From: Flavobacteriaceae bacterium
Lineage (GTDB): Bacteria; Bacteroidota; Bacteroidia; Flavobacteriales; Flavobacteriaceae
Assembly: GCA_025800395.1 (NCBI GenBank)
Contig: JAOXRU010000066.1
Coordinates: 1-44,508, forward strand
Direction of reading: 5' to 3'
DNA length: 44,508 nt
The first letter of the stretch is position 1; every line of letters begins with the position of its first letter. Both the position numbers and the translations under genes were made by a program. Below the pieces are notes generated by a model. The model searched no databases and was not told the origin of the DNA. It saw only the letters and a list, made by a program, of their open reading frames with translations. Positions 1-11,032 of this stretch are shown piece by piece.

Positions 1-1
1 T

Positions 2-88
2 GGCAGAAATCCCGATCTAATTGGAGCCAAATCTACAATCAATTGTATATTTGTTTTCCAGACAGATTATAACAACCAAAAATTATAA
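2..88 (+). CDS. C-terminal fragment of an unidentified protein
   Basis: An open frame enters from the left edge and runs 28 codons to a TAA. It ends in an aromatic, alternating stretch (IFVFQTDYNN) that would fit the last strand of an outer-membrane barrel, but this is only a guess. A strong plus-strand terminator about 50 bases downstream supports a real plus-strand gene ending here. The other two frames also close quickly, so the assignment is tentative. Function cannot be told from the fragment. Confidence 0.4.
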   Translation, partial: GRNPDLIGAKSTINCIFVFQTDYNNQKL

Positions 89-139
89 CCTGTGAATTTT
101 GAAATTAGTTTTCTAAAAACACAAAATTCTGGATAGACT

Positions 140-166
140 CCGATTGCTTTTACAATCGGTTTTTTT
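140..166 (+). terminator. Rho-independent terminator
   Basis: A perfect 7-bp stem, CCGATTG and CAATCGG, encloses a 6-base loop and is followed directly by seven T on the plus strand. There is no T-run in the minus direction, so it should stop the plus-strand gene that ends at 88. It also lies just beyond the stop of the minus-strand flavoprotein gene. Confidence 0.85.
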
Positions 167-168
167 CT

Positions 169-1122
169 TTAGTCTAACGAACTACAAATTCTTTGTTTTG
201 CCCTACGGTATTCTTTTATGAGTCTTGGCATCAAATCTTCTACAGCCACAATATCATCTATCAAACCCGCAATTTGACCTATTTCCAATTCTCCTTCTAC
301 CAAATCTCCTTCAAACATCCCTTTTTTCGCTCTTGCTCTACCCAACAATACTTTTAATTCGTCTATAGTTGGCCCTGTTTTATATAAAGCCTCTAGCCGA
401 TTGTAAAAATCGTTTTTTATTAAACGAACCGGCGCAAGCTCTTTTAAAGTTAATTGCGTATCTCCCTCACCTGCTTCAACTACCTGCTCTTTAAAAGCCA
501 TATGAGAAGAAGCCTCAATAGTTGCCACAAACCTACTTCCTAATTGCACACCGTCTGCTCCAAGCGCCTCTGCTGCCAATATACCACTACCTGTTCCTAT
601 ACCGCCAGCTGCTATTAAAGGAATCTCTATAGCTTGTTTTACCATAGGAATTAAAGTAAAAGTGGTAGTTTCCTCTCTTCCATTGTGTCCCCCAGCCTCA
701 AACCCTTCCGCTACAATAGCATCCACACCAGCAGCCTGAGCCTTCAATGCAAACTTGGTAGAACTTACTACATGTACTACCTTAATACCATGAGACTGTA
801 AATGACTTGTCCAGATTTTGGGGTTACCCGCAGATGTAAATACCATTTGCACGCCTTCTTTGATAATGATCTCTATAATTTCCTCTATGCTTGGATAAAG
901 CATTGGCACATTCACTCCAAATGGCTTATCCGTAGCGGCTTTACATTTTTGAATATGCTCACGCAGCACTTCCGGATACATAGATCCAGCTCCTAAAAGG
1001 CCCAAACCTCCAGCATTCGACACCGCTGAAGCCAATCGCCATCCGCTTGCCCATATCATACCTCCCTGTATAATTGGATATTTTATTCCGAATAGTTCCG
1101 TAATCTTATTATTTGCCCACAT
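169..1122 (-). CDS. Nitronate monooxygenase / FabK-like flavin oxidoreductase
   Basis: FMN-dependent TIM-barrel enzyme of the 2-nitropropane dioxygenase family, 317 residues, a usual length. The N-terminus shows the family signature KYPIIQGGM, followed by SNAGGLGLLGAG. The phosphate-binding region is EGFEAGGHNG, then IPLIAAGGIG and ADGVQLGSRFVAT. Members either oxidise alkyl nitronates or, as FabK, reduce enoyl-ACP; the sequence alone does not decide. FabV, encoded at 31.6 kb, already supplies an enoyl reductase, which slightly favours a nitronate or unspecified oxidoreductase role. The start lies 4 bases after the mnmA stop, so it is very probably co-transcribed with mnmA. Cytoplasmic. Confidence 0.85.
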   Translation of the reverse strand: MWANNKITELFGIKYPIIQGGMIWASGWRLASAVSNAGGLGLLGAGSMYPEVLREHIQKCKAATDKPFGVNVPMLYPSIEEIIEIIIKEGVQMVFTSAGNPKIWTSHLQSHGIKVVHVVSSTKFALKAQAAGVDAIVAEGFEAGGHNGREETTTFTLIPMVKQAIEIPLIAAGGIGTGSGILAAEALGADGVQLGSRFVATIEASSHMAFKEQVVEAGEGDTQLTLKELAPVRLIKNDFYNRLEALYKTGPTIDELKVLLGRARAKKGMFEGDLVEGELEIGQIAGLIDDIVAVEDLMPRLIKEYRRAKQRICSSLD

Positions 1123-1126
1123 GCGT

Positions 1127-2332
1127 TTATTTTATTTCTTTCCATTCACTAATTACTCCAGAACCCAAAAGCTCTTCTTCTATATACCAAGCCACAAATT
1201 GCCCTTCTGCCACTGCAGTCTGAGCATTTTCAAAGGCTACAAACATTCCAGCTTCTGTTGCGTACAACACTGCTTTTTCTAATGGCTGCCTATATCGAAT
1301 ACGAGCCATCACTTGCATAGTCTCACCAACTCCTAAGCGCAAATCTTCTCGCACCCAATGCACTTCCTCTTGTTGCACCCATACCGTATTTCTATATAAA
1401 CCTGGATGCGACTTTCCCTGACCAGTATATACAATATTTTCTTCTACATCCGTATCTAAAACAAATAAGGGCTCTGGTGTTCCACCAACATTTAGTCCTT
1501 TTCTTTGACCCTTGGTGAAATAATGTGCCCCAGAATGATTTCCTACCACTTTCCCATCTTGCTTCGAATAATGAAACTTTTTTGCCTGATGGGTGACGGC
1601 CTGCAATGATGATTCAAAATGCGGTACTTTCTCTTTATAGATAGCACTATCGGAAGGAATTTCAACAATCTCCCCTTCTTTAGGCTGTAATTTTTGCTGT
1701 AAAAATTCAGGCAAACGTACTTTCCCAATAAAACATAGTCCTTGCGAATCTTTTTTATCTGCAGTAATTAAACCTTGCTTGGCTGCAATATCCCGAACCT
1801 CTGGCTTCAATAATTCTCCTATTGGAAACAGTGTTTTTGCCAACTGCTCTTGTGATAACTGACAAAGAAAATAAGACTGGTCTTTATTTGAATCCTTTCC
1901 AGCAAGCAATTGAAAGACCTCCTCACCATTTTCTTCCAAAACACCTTTTCTACAATAATGACCTGTAGCCACATAATCCGCCCCCAAAGACATTGCTATC
2001 TTAAGAAATACATCAAATTTAATTTCTCTATTGCACAACACATCTGGGTTGGGCGTACGTCCTAATTCATATTCCCGAAACATATAATCTACGATACGTT
2101 CCTTATATTCTTTACTCAAATCTACAGTTTGAAAAGGGATTCCAAGCTTTTCTGCCACAATCATAGCATCATTGCTATCTTCCAGCCAAGGGCATTCGTC
2201 AGATATGGTTACTGAATCATCGTGCCAGTTTTTCATAAACAAACCTATCACCTCATACCCTTGCTCTTTAAGCAGATATGCAGCAACGCTAGAATCTACC
2301 CCTCCAGAAAGTCCGACTACTACCTTTTTCAT
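1127..2332 (-). CDS. mnmA: tRNA-specific 2-thiouridylase MnmA
   Basis: Makes 2-thiouridine at position 34 of Lys, Glu and Gln tRNAs, using ATP to adenylate the base and a persulfide as sulfur donor. The PP-loop SGGVDS is at residues 9-14. The two catalytic cysteines are Cys100 (PDVLCNRE) and Cys200 (DSQGLCFIG). The C-terminal half carries the family central and beta-barrel domains ([11 protein letters not shown]). At 401 residues it is slightly longer than the E. coli enzyme (about 368), as is common in Bacteroidota. Lies downstream of yidC, separated from it by a terminator, and upstream of the flavoprotein gene with a 4-base gap. Confidence 0.95.
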   Translation of the reverse strand: MKKVVVGLSGGVDSSVAAYLLKEQGYEVIGLFMKNWHDDSVTISDECPWLEDSNDAMIVAEKLGIPFQTVDLSKEYKERIVDYMFREYELGRTPNPDVLCNREIKFDVFLKIAMSLGADYVATGHYCRKGVLEENGEEVFQLLAGKDSNKDQSYFLCQLSQEQLAKTLFPIGELLKPEVRDIAAKQGLITADKKDSQGLCFIGKVRLPEFLQQKLQPKEGEIVEIPSDSAIYKEKVPHFESSLQAVTHQAKKFHYSKQDGKVVGNHSGAHYFTKGQRKGLNVGGTPEPLFVLDTDVEENIVYTGQGKSHPGLYRNTVWVQQEEVHWVREDLRLGVGETMQVMARIRYRQPLEKAVLYATEAGMFVAFENAQTAVAEGQFVAWYIEEELLGSGVISEWKEIK

Positions 2333-2371
2333 TTCTTAAATTTCTTTTGCAAATTTATACCAAATCTATCC

Positions 2372-2400
2372 AAAAAAAAAGGGCCGCTAAAAGCAACCCT
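2372..2400 (-). terminator. Terminator after yidC
   Basis: On the minus strand AGGGTTGC pairs with GCGGCCCT (two G-T wobbles) around the loop TTTTA and is followed by nine T. It sits just downstream of the yidC stop and before mnmA, so it should separate the two transcripts at least partly. Confidence 0.8.
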
Positions 2401-2421
2401 CCTCAATAAGATATATAAATA

Positions 2422-4308
2422 TTATTTTTTTCTCTTTTTATCTTGTGCTGCTTTTTGGGCTTCTGCCTGCTCCATCATTTCCGCCATTTTTTGTTGGAAG
2501 CGACTTTTCTTTTTTGGCTTGGCCTTATTCTCCTGTATTTTGGCGTGAATTTTATCCTCATCAATAATCCAATTCTTAATAGCCAACATAATGAAAATAG
2601 TAATGAGGTTGGATACAAAATAATACAAACTCAATCCACTGGCGTAGCTATTAAAGAAAAACAACATCATCACTGGCGACAAGTACATGATAAACTTCAT
2701 ATTTGGCATCCCTGGTTGTTGTTGCATTTGCATGCTTTGTCCGGTAGTCATTTGCATATAGAAAAATATGGCCACAGAAGCCAAAATCGGGAATAAACTC
2801 ACATGATCCCCATAAAACGGAATGGTAAATGGTAACTGCGCAATAGAATCATATGCAGACAAATCTTCTGCCCACAAAAAGCGCTTCTGACGGAGCACAA
2901 AAGCAGATGGAAAGAACATAAACAATGCATAAAACACTGGTAATTGCAACAATGCAGGCACACAACCACTCATCGGGTTTACGCCCGCCTTTCCATACAA
3001 CTTCATGGTTTCTTGTTGCTTCTTCATGGCATTGTCTTTAAACTTCTCATTAATCTCATTAATTTCAGGGCGCAAAACCTTCATTTTTGCCTGCGACAAA
3101 TAAGATTTATAAGTAACTGGAGACATTAACAAACGAACCAATATCGTCATTATAATAATGGCAATACCCGCTGGCAAAAAGCCTGAAAGGAAACTATACA
3201 ATGGTGTAAACATATAACGGTTTATCCATCCAAAAATTCCCCAACCGAAAGGAATAGACTCGTCCAAACCTATTTCTTTGTATTTATTAAACTCTTTGAG
3301 CTCGGTAGGTCCGAAATACCATTTTAATCCATAGTTTAATTCTCCTCCTACATAATCCATGAAAATTTTTGAGCTAAACTGTTTAGAGAATTTTGTTTCC
3401 GGACTATCATCTTCCGCCAGATTCGCAGAAGCCAATTCTACTTTATTAAATGGCGTATTGGATATTAGAATGGAACTAAAAAAATGCTGCTTATAAGAGA
3501 TCCACTCCACATTCTTTTCAATCTCATCATCTGTTCCGCTGGCGGATAAATAATCCACCTTATCTCCTTCAAATTTATAATAAAGCTCGGTATATCTGTT
3601 TTCGTATTGAACACTTTTGGAATTTCTTCTTCCTCTAAGATTCCATTCCAATTCAGGCTGTTGTGCCGCATTCAAGACGGAATTCAAACCTTGAGAACGC
3701 AAGGCAAAATCTACCATATATTCACCTGGTCTGAGGGTGTAATGATACTCTAAGTATTTGTTTTCCCCCGCCAGTAACTTCATGGATAATTGATTTCCAT
3801 CTTTTGAAATCGTCGGTTTAAAAAACAAATCGTGTGTTTGTAAAGTCCTATTGTCTTGGGTAGACAGTAATAAGTTAAATACCGAGTTTTTATCTTTAAT
3901 TAAATAGAGTGGCAAAGAATCATGGGTGTCAAAATTTTTCACTCTTGCCTCCACAATTTGCCCGCCTTTGGTGCTAATTTTTAAAGCAATCACATCATTT
4001 TCCAAAGCAATAAATTCTTCTTTGGTATTACTATCAACGCCAAATTGAAATGCCCCTATTTTGTTTTTGAATTCTGCAAGTTTTAAGCTGTCCTGAAAAT
4101 TAACTGCAGAAGTTGGCTCTTCTGTTCCTCTTACCATAGTAGGTTTTTCAGAAGCTTCTTGTTGTTGCTTTTCTACTAATTCCTGCTTTGCCTTTTCCGC
4201 TGCTATCTCTTCTTCCGTTGGACGGTTGTTATACATCACCCATATCAGCAGTACGAAAATAAGAGCAAACCCTATAATCGATTTGCCGTCTAGTTTCTTT
4301 TCTTCCAT
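2422..4308 (-). CDS. yidC: Membrane protein insertase YidC
   Basis: Inserts and folds inner-membrane proteins, alone or with the Sec translocon. The 628-residue protein has an N-terminal membrane anchor at about residues 9-26 (IIGFALIFVLLIWVMYN), a large periplasmic beta-domain to about residue 350, and the conserved five-helix core after it. The core includes FTPLYSFLSGFLPAGIAI, VRLLMSPVTYKSY and MSGCVPALLQLPVFYALF. The C-terminus is strongly basic (KPKKKSRFQQK and RKK), as expected for ribosome contact. Follows pyrG with a 63-base gap that contains its own promoter box. Confidence 0.97.
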   Translation of the reverse strand: MEEKKLDGKSIIGFALIFVLLIWVMYNNRPTEEEIAAEKAKQELVEKQQQEASEKPTMVRGTEEPTSAVNFQDSLKLAEFKNKIGAFQFGVDSNTKEEFIALENDVIALKISTKGGQIVEARVKNFDTHDSLPLYLIKDKNSVFNLLLSTQDNRTLQTHDLFFKPTISKDGNQLSMKLLAGENKYLEYHYTLRPGEYMVDFALRSQGLNSVLNAAQQPELEWNLRGRRNSKSVQYENRYTELYYKFEGDKVDYLSASGTDDEIEKNVEWISYKQHFFSSILISNTPFNKVELASANLAEDDSPETKFSKQFSSKIFMDYVGGELNYGLKWYFGPTELKEFNKYKEIGLDESIPFGWGIFGWINRYMFTPLYSFLSGFLPAGIAIIIMTILVRLLMSPVTYKSYLSQAKMKVLRPEINEINEKFKDNAMKKQQETMKLYGKAGVNPMSGCVPALLQLPVFYALFMFFPSAFVLRQKRFLWAEDLSAYDSIAQLPFTIPFYGDHVSLFPILASVAIFFYMQMTTGQSMQMQQQPGMPNMKFIMYLSPVMMLFFFNSYASGLSLYYFVSNLITIFIMLAIKNWIIDEDKIHAKIQENKAKPKKKSRFQQKMAEMMEQAEAQKAAQDKKRKK

Positions 4309-4347
4309 TCGTGTTTTAACTTAATAATTGTGGTATCCATCGATTTG

Positions 4348-4355
4348 CAAATATA
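4348..4355 (-). promoter_or_regulatory. yidC promoter -7 box
   Basis: TATATTTG on the minus strand matches the Bacteroidota -7 consensus TAnnTTTG, about 40 bases ahead of the yidC start. A 7-bp inverted repeat, CGATTTG and CAAATCG (4341-4347 and 4360-4366), brackets it and could be an operator. No clear -33 TTG was seen. Confidence 0.55.
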
Positions 4356-4371
4356 AATCCAAATCGCATGA

Positions 4372-6051
<1,680 letters not shown>

Positions 6052-6076
6052 TTAGAAATCGGCTTTTAAACCTATA

Positions 6077-6313
6077 TTATTTCGGAAATTCTTTTTGCAG
6101 CTTGTAGATAAGTGGCTCCAAACCATTTATTTTGATTTCATACATCTGTTGCAGCAGTCGTCCTAACTTCCCTTCGGGATAGCCTTTTCGATCAAACCAA
6201 AGCAAATAGGCTTCGGGCAAACGCACCAAATATTCTCCTTTGTATTTCCCAAAAGGCATACGGTAGTGTGCTAGTTCTATCAATTGTCTTGGATCGATTC
6301 TAGGAACTTCCAT
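6077..6313 (-). CDS. DUF3820 family small protein
   Basis: A 78-residue protein with the DUF3820 signature: MPFGKYKG near residue 19, then LPEAYLLWFDRKGYPEGKLGRLL. The same fold-like motif (FGKHKG ... GYFGWML) occurs in the tail of the exonuclease at 30.8 kb, which supports a nucleic-acid-associated accessory role, but the function is unknown. It starts 3 bases after the DUF922 stop, so the two are one transcript. Cytoplasmic, with no signal peptide. Confidence 0.85.
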   Translation of the reverse strand: MEVPRIDPRQLIELAHYRMPFGKYKGEYLVRLPEAYLLWFDRKGYPEGKLGRLLQQMYEIKINGLEPLIYKLQKEFPK

Positions 6314-6316
6314 TGC

Positions 6317-6877
6317 TTATTGAAGATTTCTATTGGTATGTTGTGTTTTGTTTAAAGACAACCAGAGCGTCACTTTTCGCTCCCACAACTCTTGGTTTAT
6401 GCGGTTACGCGAAAAATTAGTCTCCAAGTCATAAAATGTTTGCACACTATCCAATTCCTTCTTGATAGATAAGAAGATCGACTGCATTTCTTCCTTCACA
6501 TTAGAGCTAAACTGTGTTCCAGCCACGATACGTCTAAATTTATCGGCATAGATTTCTGTCAAGTCAAAATGAAGTTGTTCGTGTTCCAAAATAGCCTCGG
6601 ACGCTTGTCCTTTCTTTACCCATGATTTTTCCGGATAGAAACTTGCCTTTATTTTACTATCCACGGTTACAAAGTCAAAACGAGGATCCATATAAGCTTC
6701 AAATTCGTATGTAATTCCACAAGAAGTTAAAGCTACAGCTCGTGCCTTGTGATTTGGATGTGCACAATAATTCTTCCAAAGCAATTTCTGCTCCTTTTTC
6801 CAATCTATAGCCTTCTCTCTCTCCGAGCTAGGAAAAAAAAACAGGCTAAAGCTACAAATCCAAAATAGAATTTTCAT
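6317..6877 (-). CDS. DUF922-type secreted putative zinc protease
   Basis: 186 residues with an N-terminal signal-like hydrophobic segment (ILFWICSFSLFFF). The HExxH metalloprotease motif appears as HEQLHFD near residue 98, with a family-typical SYG/CGITYEF strand before it. DUF922 members are predicted secreted Zn-dependent proteases; activity is not shown for most. The start ATG directly abuts the stop codon of the upstream LysM/PBP gene (TAA then ATG), so translation is probably coupled. Likely envelope or periplasmic and functionally tied to the LysM protein. Confidence 0.75.
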   Translation of the reverse strand: MKILFWICSFSLFFFPSSEREKAIDWKKEQKLLWKNYCAHPNHKARAVALTSCGITYEFEAYMDPRFDFVTVDSKIKASFYPEKSWVKKGQASEAILEHEQLHFDLTEIYADKFRRIVAGTQFSSNVKEEMQSIFLSIKKELDSVQTFYDLETNFSRNRINQELWERKVTLWLSLNKTQHTNRNLQ

Positions 6878-9046
6878 TTAATTATTACTCTCCAATTCCA
6901 CATTTTGAGGGAGTACTTCTTGAATTCGAAGGTTTTGGTATTTCATCAGATACACCCCTTCGTTATAATAACTAGAATACAAATATTTATTATAATTAAA
7001 CTTACTCTCCACATAAGTGGTTTCCCCAACTGTATTACATGCTTCGAATATAGTATTTTTATATGCCAATCGCAAAACAACGTCCATCATAAGGTCAAAA
7101 CCTCTTGCTGCATACTTATCTGGAGCCTTTCCAAATTTTTCTTTATAGCGGATTGCAAAAGGATGATTGGTAGCAGAAACTTTGGTATTACTAGCAAAAT
7201 GAAAGTTAAGCTTCGACAACGAAGTATTGTTGATATAATCGAAAGTTTTGTCTTTTTCATAAGCAAAGAGCGTCACTTTAATTTTATCGCTATTCAAACC
7301 ATTCAATACCGTAACCCATGAACCTAAGGTTGATGCCTTTTTGGTGTGTACTAAAAACCAATTTTCGATCTCCGGATTGAATTTTCTTTTAATATAGTCA
7401 AAAGGTTTTTTCAACAAATCCAAATCGAGATAACGGGCATTTGGAAAACGTTGTTTTAAATAGATCAATTCATCTGTTTCTGCTGGATCTACCAATATCA
7501 CCAGTTCTTGCTCTTTTTTGTAACTCTGTATATAACTTACTATTTTCTCTCTACATACCGCACTATTTGGCATGGTATAAAACACATTGTCCAATTCTAT
7601 TTTTCCACCACTAGAAATGGGGGCAAAAACTGGAATATCTTTCTCTTTTAATCCTTTAGCCACTTCGGCAAACACACTATTGTATAAGGGACCAATTACC
7701 GCCTGAACCTCATTGAAATCGCGTTCATACAACAGTTTATTTGCAGCAAAAACATCTCCTTGGGTATCCATCACTTTCACATCCACATTCACACCTAAGT
7801 TTTTAAGCGAATCTAAAGCCACCAATGCTCCAGTATACATACCCATGCTATAAAACATTGGCTTACTCTTTTTCAATTGTACTTCCACCTCTCCAGGACT
7901 AGAATACGCCATATCTCTACTTTTGAAAGGCAGCATCAGCGCTACTTTCGGATGATTCATTGGAGATATACTGTCTACCATATTAAAGGACTCTACAATT
8001 TGAGAGTTTCTCACGTTAAATCGGAATGTTTGCTTACGAGGAATTTTCAATACCATACCTGGGTGCAGCCCATTTCTCTCCGCGATAATCGGATTTAGAG
8101 CTCTTAGTTCTGGTTCGGTATACCCCAACTTCTTTTTCAGTTGAAAAAAATTGTCCTTTGGCTTGATCTCATAAAACATATAATTGTTTGAAGAAATCGC
8201 TTCCGTATCCTCCACAATCTTGGGAATTTGAATCTCCATTCCCTTTTGCAGACCCAAACTATCCAATTGCGGATTGTGTTTTTTGAGTTGTTCTTCTGTA
8301 ACCTGATACTTCTGTTTTAATTGAAAATAGTTTTCTTTTGCTGGAACCGTATAGACAATAAAATCCAAATCTCCTTCCATAGTTTCCTTTGTAGTGAAAG
8401 GAATTGCAGTTTTAATCGGAACATGCAACTCCTGTCCTATAGACAATATTTCTCCCATTTCTGGATTCAACACCTTTAAACTATCCACTGTAATGCCGTA
8501 TCTATGCGCAATACTCCATCTGGTTTCTTGTGGTTTTACCACATAGATTTCCCCAGTTACCTGCACCGTATCGGCAACCACCATATTTTCCGGGATTTTT
8601 GGATACACTGGAATTCGCAACATCATTCCTTTTTTGAGTGGTTCTGCATATAATTGTTTATTGTATTTTTTGATATCCGATTCGGATACACCAAAGAGGC
8701 GCTCCAACTTCATATAGCCATCGCGTCTTCTCACTTTATAATCCTCAAATCGTATTGGTTTTCGGACATAAACCTCCTTCTCTTCTTTCGGATTGTTTTC
8801 TTTTTTTAAGCGTTTTATGACATCTTTTGGTAAATTCATCTCTGTTGATATCACCAAGATGTGCCCCACTTGCAGGCCTTTCCGTACTTCAGGATTGTAC
8901 TTATAAATATTATAAGGAGTCACATTGTATTTTCGAGCGATATCTTCAATCGACTCTCCTATTTCTACTGTATGTGTTTTATACTCTTGACCGTACACTA
9001 GCACACTAGCAAACAGAGCCACAAAAAATACTAACAGCTTTTTCAT
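6878..9046 (-). CDS. LysM-repeat protein fused to a periplasmic-binding domain
   Basis: About 722 residues. A signal peptide (KKLLVFFVALFASVLVYGQ) is followed by five LysM-like repeats at roughly residues 22-66, 100-146, 165-210, 228-276 and 287-337, several ending in the typical L.IP strand. From about 365 to 700 it resembles a type I periplasmic-binding (amino-acid ABC substrate-binding, LppC-like) domain: PKVALMLPFKSRDM, VIGPLYNSVFAEVAKGL, IPVFAPISSGG. LysM binds peptidoglycan; the second domain may sense or bind a wall-related ligand. The start is ambiguous: ATGs at 9055 and 9046 are in frame, and the one nearest the signal peptide was chosen. Sits between guaA and the DUF922 gene. No transporter permease is nearby, so transport is unlikely. 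Confidence 0.85.
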   Translation of the reverse strand: MKKLLVFFVALFASVLVYGQEYKTHTVEIGESIEDIARKYNVTPYNIYKYNPEVRKGLQVGHILVISTEMNLPKDVIKRLKKENNPKEEKEVYVRKPIRFEDYKVRRRDGYMKLERLFGVSESDIKKYNKQLYAEPLKKGMMLRIPVYPKIPENMVVADTVQVTGEIYVVKPQETRWSIAHRYGITVDSLKVLNPEMGEILSIGQELHVPIKTAIPFTTKETMEGDLDFIVYTVPAKENYFQLKQKYQVTEEQLKKHNPQLDSLGLQKGMEIQIPKIVEDTEAISSNNYMFYEIKPKDNFFQLKKKLGYTEPELRALNPIIAERNGLHPGMVLKIPRKQTFRFNVRNSQIVESFNMVDSISPMNHPKVALMLPFKSRDMAYSSPGEVEVQLKKSKPMFYSMGMYTGALVALDSLKNLGVNVDVKVMDTQGDVFAANKLLYERDFNEVQAVIGPLYNSVFAEVAKGLKEKDIPVFAPISSGGKIELDNVFYTMPNSAVCREKIVSYIQSYKKEQELVILVDPAETDELIYLKQRFPNARYLDLDLLKKPFDYIKRKFNPEIENWFLVHTKKASTLGSWVTVLNGLNSDKIKVTLFAYEKDKTFDYINNTSLSKLNFHFASNTKVSATNHPFAIRYKEKFGKAPDKYAARGFDLMMDVVLRLAYKNTIFEACNTVGETTYVESKFNYNKYLYSSYYNEGVYLMKYQNLRIQEVLPQNVELESNN

Positions 9047-9171
9047 TTGTATCATAATTATATTTTTATTCAAAAAGGCTTCGTATCCTTCTTGAAGTTC
9101 CCAGCAATCTTTAAAAGACCAGACCTAAAAAAACAATCCTAATAGCAGCTTCAACCACTATCAACAAGACA

Positions 9172-10704
9172 TTATTCCCATTCTATAGTCGCTGGAGGTT
9201 TCGAGCTAATATCATAAACCACTCTATTTACTCCTTTCACTTTATTGATAATTTCATTAGAGGTTTTTTGTAAAAACGCATACGGTAGATTCACCCAATC
9301 TGCCGTCATGCCATCAGTACTCTCTACAGCTCTAAGAGCAACACATTTTTCGTATGTTCTCTCATCGCCCATCACTCCAACGCTATTAACAGGCAAGAGC
9401 ATTGCCCCTGCTTGCCATACCTTGTCATAGAGCCCCCATTCTTTGAGTCCATTTATAAAAATGGCATCAACTTCTTGTAGCATTCGAACTTTTTCGACAG
9501 TAATATCCCCGAGAATTCGAATTCCCAAACCAGGGCCAGGAAACGGATGTCTTCCAAGCAAATTCGCTTCCATATTCATACTAGCACCAACTCTTCTCAC
9601 CTCATCTTTAAACAACATTTTGAGTGGTTCTACAACTTTCAATTTCATAAAATCTGGCAAGCCACCTACATTATGGTGACTTTTTATCGTAGCAGACGGC
9701 CCCCCTGTGACCGACACCGATTCAATCACATCAGGATAAATCGTACCTTGTCCCAGCCATTTCACATCACTAATTTGATGCGCTTCATCATCAAAAACCT
9801 CTATAAACACTTTGCCAATTATCTTTCTCTTCTTCTCTGGTTCCTCTTCTCCTGCTAAAGCTTTCAAAAAGCGTGCCGAAGCATCTACTCCTTTTACATT
9901 TAGCCCCATACCTTCGTATTGTTCCAATACTTGCTCAAATTCATTTTTGCGCAGCAAACCATTGTTCACAAATATACAGTGCAAATTTGAACCAATTGCT
10001 TTATGCAGCAATATGGCAGCTACAGAAGAATCTACCCCACCAGACAAACCGAGCACCACTTTATCACCTTGCAATTGTTCTTTGAGCGACTGCACTGTCA
10101 TATCTACGAAATTATTAGGTGTCCAGGATTGCGAGAGGCCCGCAATTTTTACCAAAAAATTCTCTAAAAGCTTTTTTCCATCCTTAGAATGGTACACTTC
10201 CGGATGAAATTGTATTCCATAAGTTGATTCCTCTTCAAAACGATAAGCTGCAAACTCTACATCATCGGTACTAGCTAGTTTGGTAACTCCATCGGGTAAA
10301 GATTTAATCGTATCCGAATGGCTCATCCAAACCTGACTGTTCAGCGGAATACCATCAAATAATTTAGAGTCCTCTTCTATAAATGCCAAATTGGCTCTAC
10401 CGTATTCTCTTATTTTGCTGGGTGCTACTTCTCCTCCATTGAAATGGGCCAAGTATTGGGCCCCATAGCAAACCCCCAAAACAGGTTTCTTAGCTCTAAT
10501 CTGGGACAAATCTGGATGTAATACTGGTTCAGAACGAACAGAATGTGGAGAACCAGAAAGAATTACCGCTTTATAATCCGACAAATCCTCTGGAAGGTGA
10601 TTATAAGGCTTGATTTCACAAAAAATATTTAACTCTCTTACGCGTCGGGCAATTAACTGGGTATATTGCGAACCGAAATCTAAAATTAGTACACTGTTTT
10701 GCAT
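9172..10704 (-). CDS. guaA: GMP synthase (glutamine-hydrolysing) GuaA
   Basis: Converts XMP to GMP with ATP and glutamine. The class I amidotransferase domain has Cys79 ([11 protein letters not shown]) and His167/Glu169 (FHPEV). The ATP pyrophosphatase loop SGGVDS is at residues 221-226. The C-terminal dimerisation domain has [14 protein letters not shown] and ends KPPATIEWE, the standard GuaA terminus. 510 residues from the ATG at 10704; a TTG six bases upstream is unlikely because it overlaps the -7 box. The transcript appears nearly leaderless. Confidence 0.97.
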   Translation of the reverse strand: MQNSVLILDFGSQYTQLIARRVRELNIFCEIKPYNHLPEDLSDYKAVILSGSPHSVRSEPVLHPDLSQIRAKKPVLGVCYGAQYLAHFNGGEVAPSKIREYGRANLAFIEEDSKLFDGIPLNSQVWMSHSDTIKSLPDGVTKLASTDDVEFAAYRFEEESTYGIQFHPEVYHSKDGKKLLENFLVKIAGLSQSWTPNNFVDMTVQSLKEQLQGDKVVLGLSGGVDSSVAAILLHKAIGSNLHCIFVNNGLLRKNEFEQVLEQYEGMGLNVKGVDASARFLKALAGEEEPEKKRKIIGKVFIEVFDDEAHQISDVKWLGQGTIYPDVIESVSVTGGPSATIKSHHNVGGLPDFMKLKVVEPLKMLFKDEVRRVGASMNMEANLLGRHPFPGPGLGIRILGDITVEKVRMLQEVDAIFINGLKEWGLYDKVWQAGAMLLPVNSVGVMGDERTYEKCVALRAVESTDGMTADWVNLPYAFLQKTSNEIINKVKGVNRVVYDISSKPPATIEWE

Positions 10705-10707
10705 GCG

Positions 10708-10736
10708 CAAAAATACTAATTTGATCGAATAACCAA
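10708..10736 (-). promoter_or_regulatory. guaA promoter
   Basis: Minus strand: TTGG (10733-10736) as -33 and TATTTTTG (10708-10715) as -7, with about 18 bases between. Only CGC separates the -7 box from the ATG, which predicts a leaderless or nearly leaderless mRNA. The spacing and both boxes fit the Bacteroidota consensus. Confidence 0.65.
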
Positions 10737-10767
10737 TAGGTTGTTTGATGGAAGTTGATAAGTTTTT

Positions 10768-10802
10768 AAAAAAAAATAACCCCCGCTATCCCAACGGGGG
10801 TT
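10768..10802 (-). terminator. Orphan minus-strand terminator upstream of guaA
   Basis: An 8-bp perfect stem (AACCCCCG with CGGGGGTT, 10778-10785 and 10795-10802) is followed by a nine-T run in the minus direction after TTA. There is no protein gene on the minus strand between here and the plus-strand gene at 11033, so it must end a non-coding or leader transcript. Confidence 0.75.
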
Positions 10803-10872
10803 CACCATTGCTTAAACCTTCTACTTATCGTATATTAACTTAAAATAAAATAAATCTACCAAAATATTATTT
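10768..10872 (-). ncRNA. Candidate small RNA or guaA leader
   Basis: Inferred from the orphan terminator and a promoter-like pair on the minus strand: TTTTG (10904-10908) and TACCTTTT (10878-10885, one mismatch to TAnnTTTG) 18 bases apart. This would give a transcript of roughly 100 nucleotides. A 30-codon frame (10716-10808) starts just before the hairpin and crosses it; it could be chance or a leader peptide. No known RNA family recognised. Confidence 0.35.
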
Positions 10873-11032
10873 AACGTAAAAGGTATTTGTATATAAAACA
10901 ACTCAAAAGACTTTCTCCCTACCCATTTTTTATAAAAAAAAAGTAATATTTCACAGCTCACTACTAAACAGGGCTTTACATCAAAAAAAAAACGACATTT
11001 TTTTTGTAATTTTAAGCGCTAACATACTAAAA

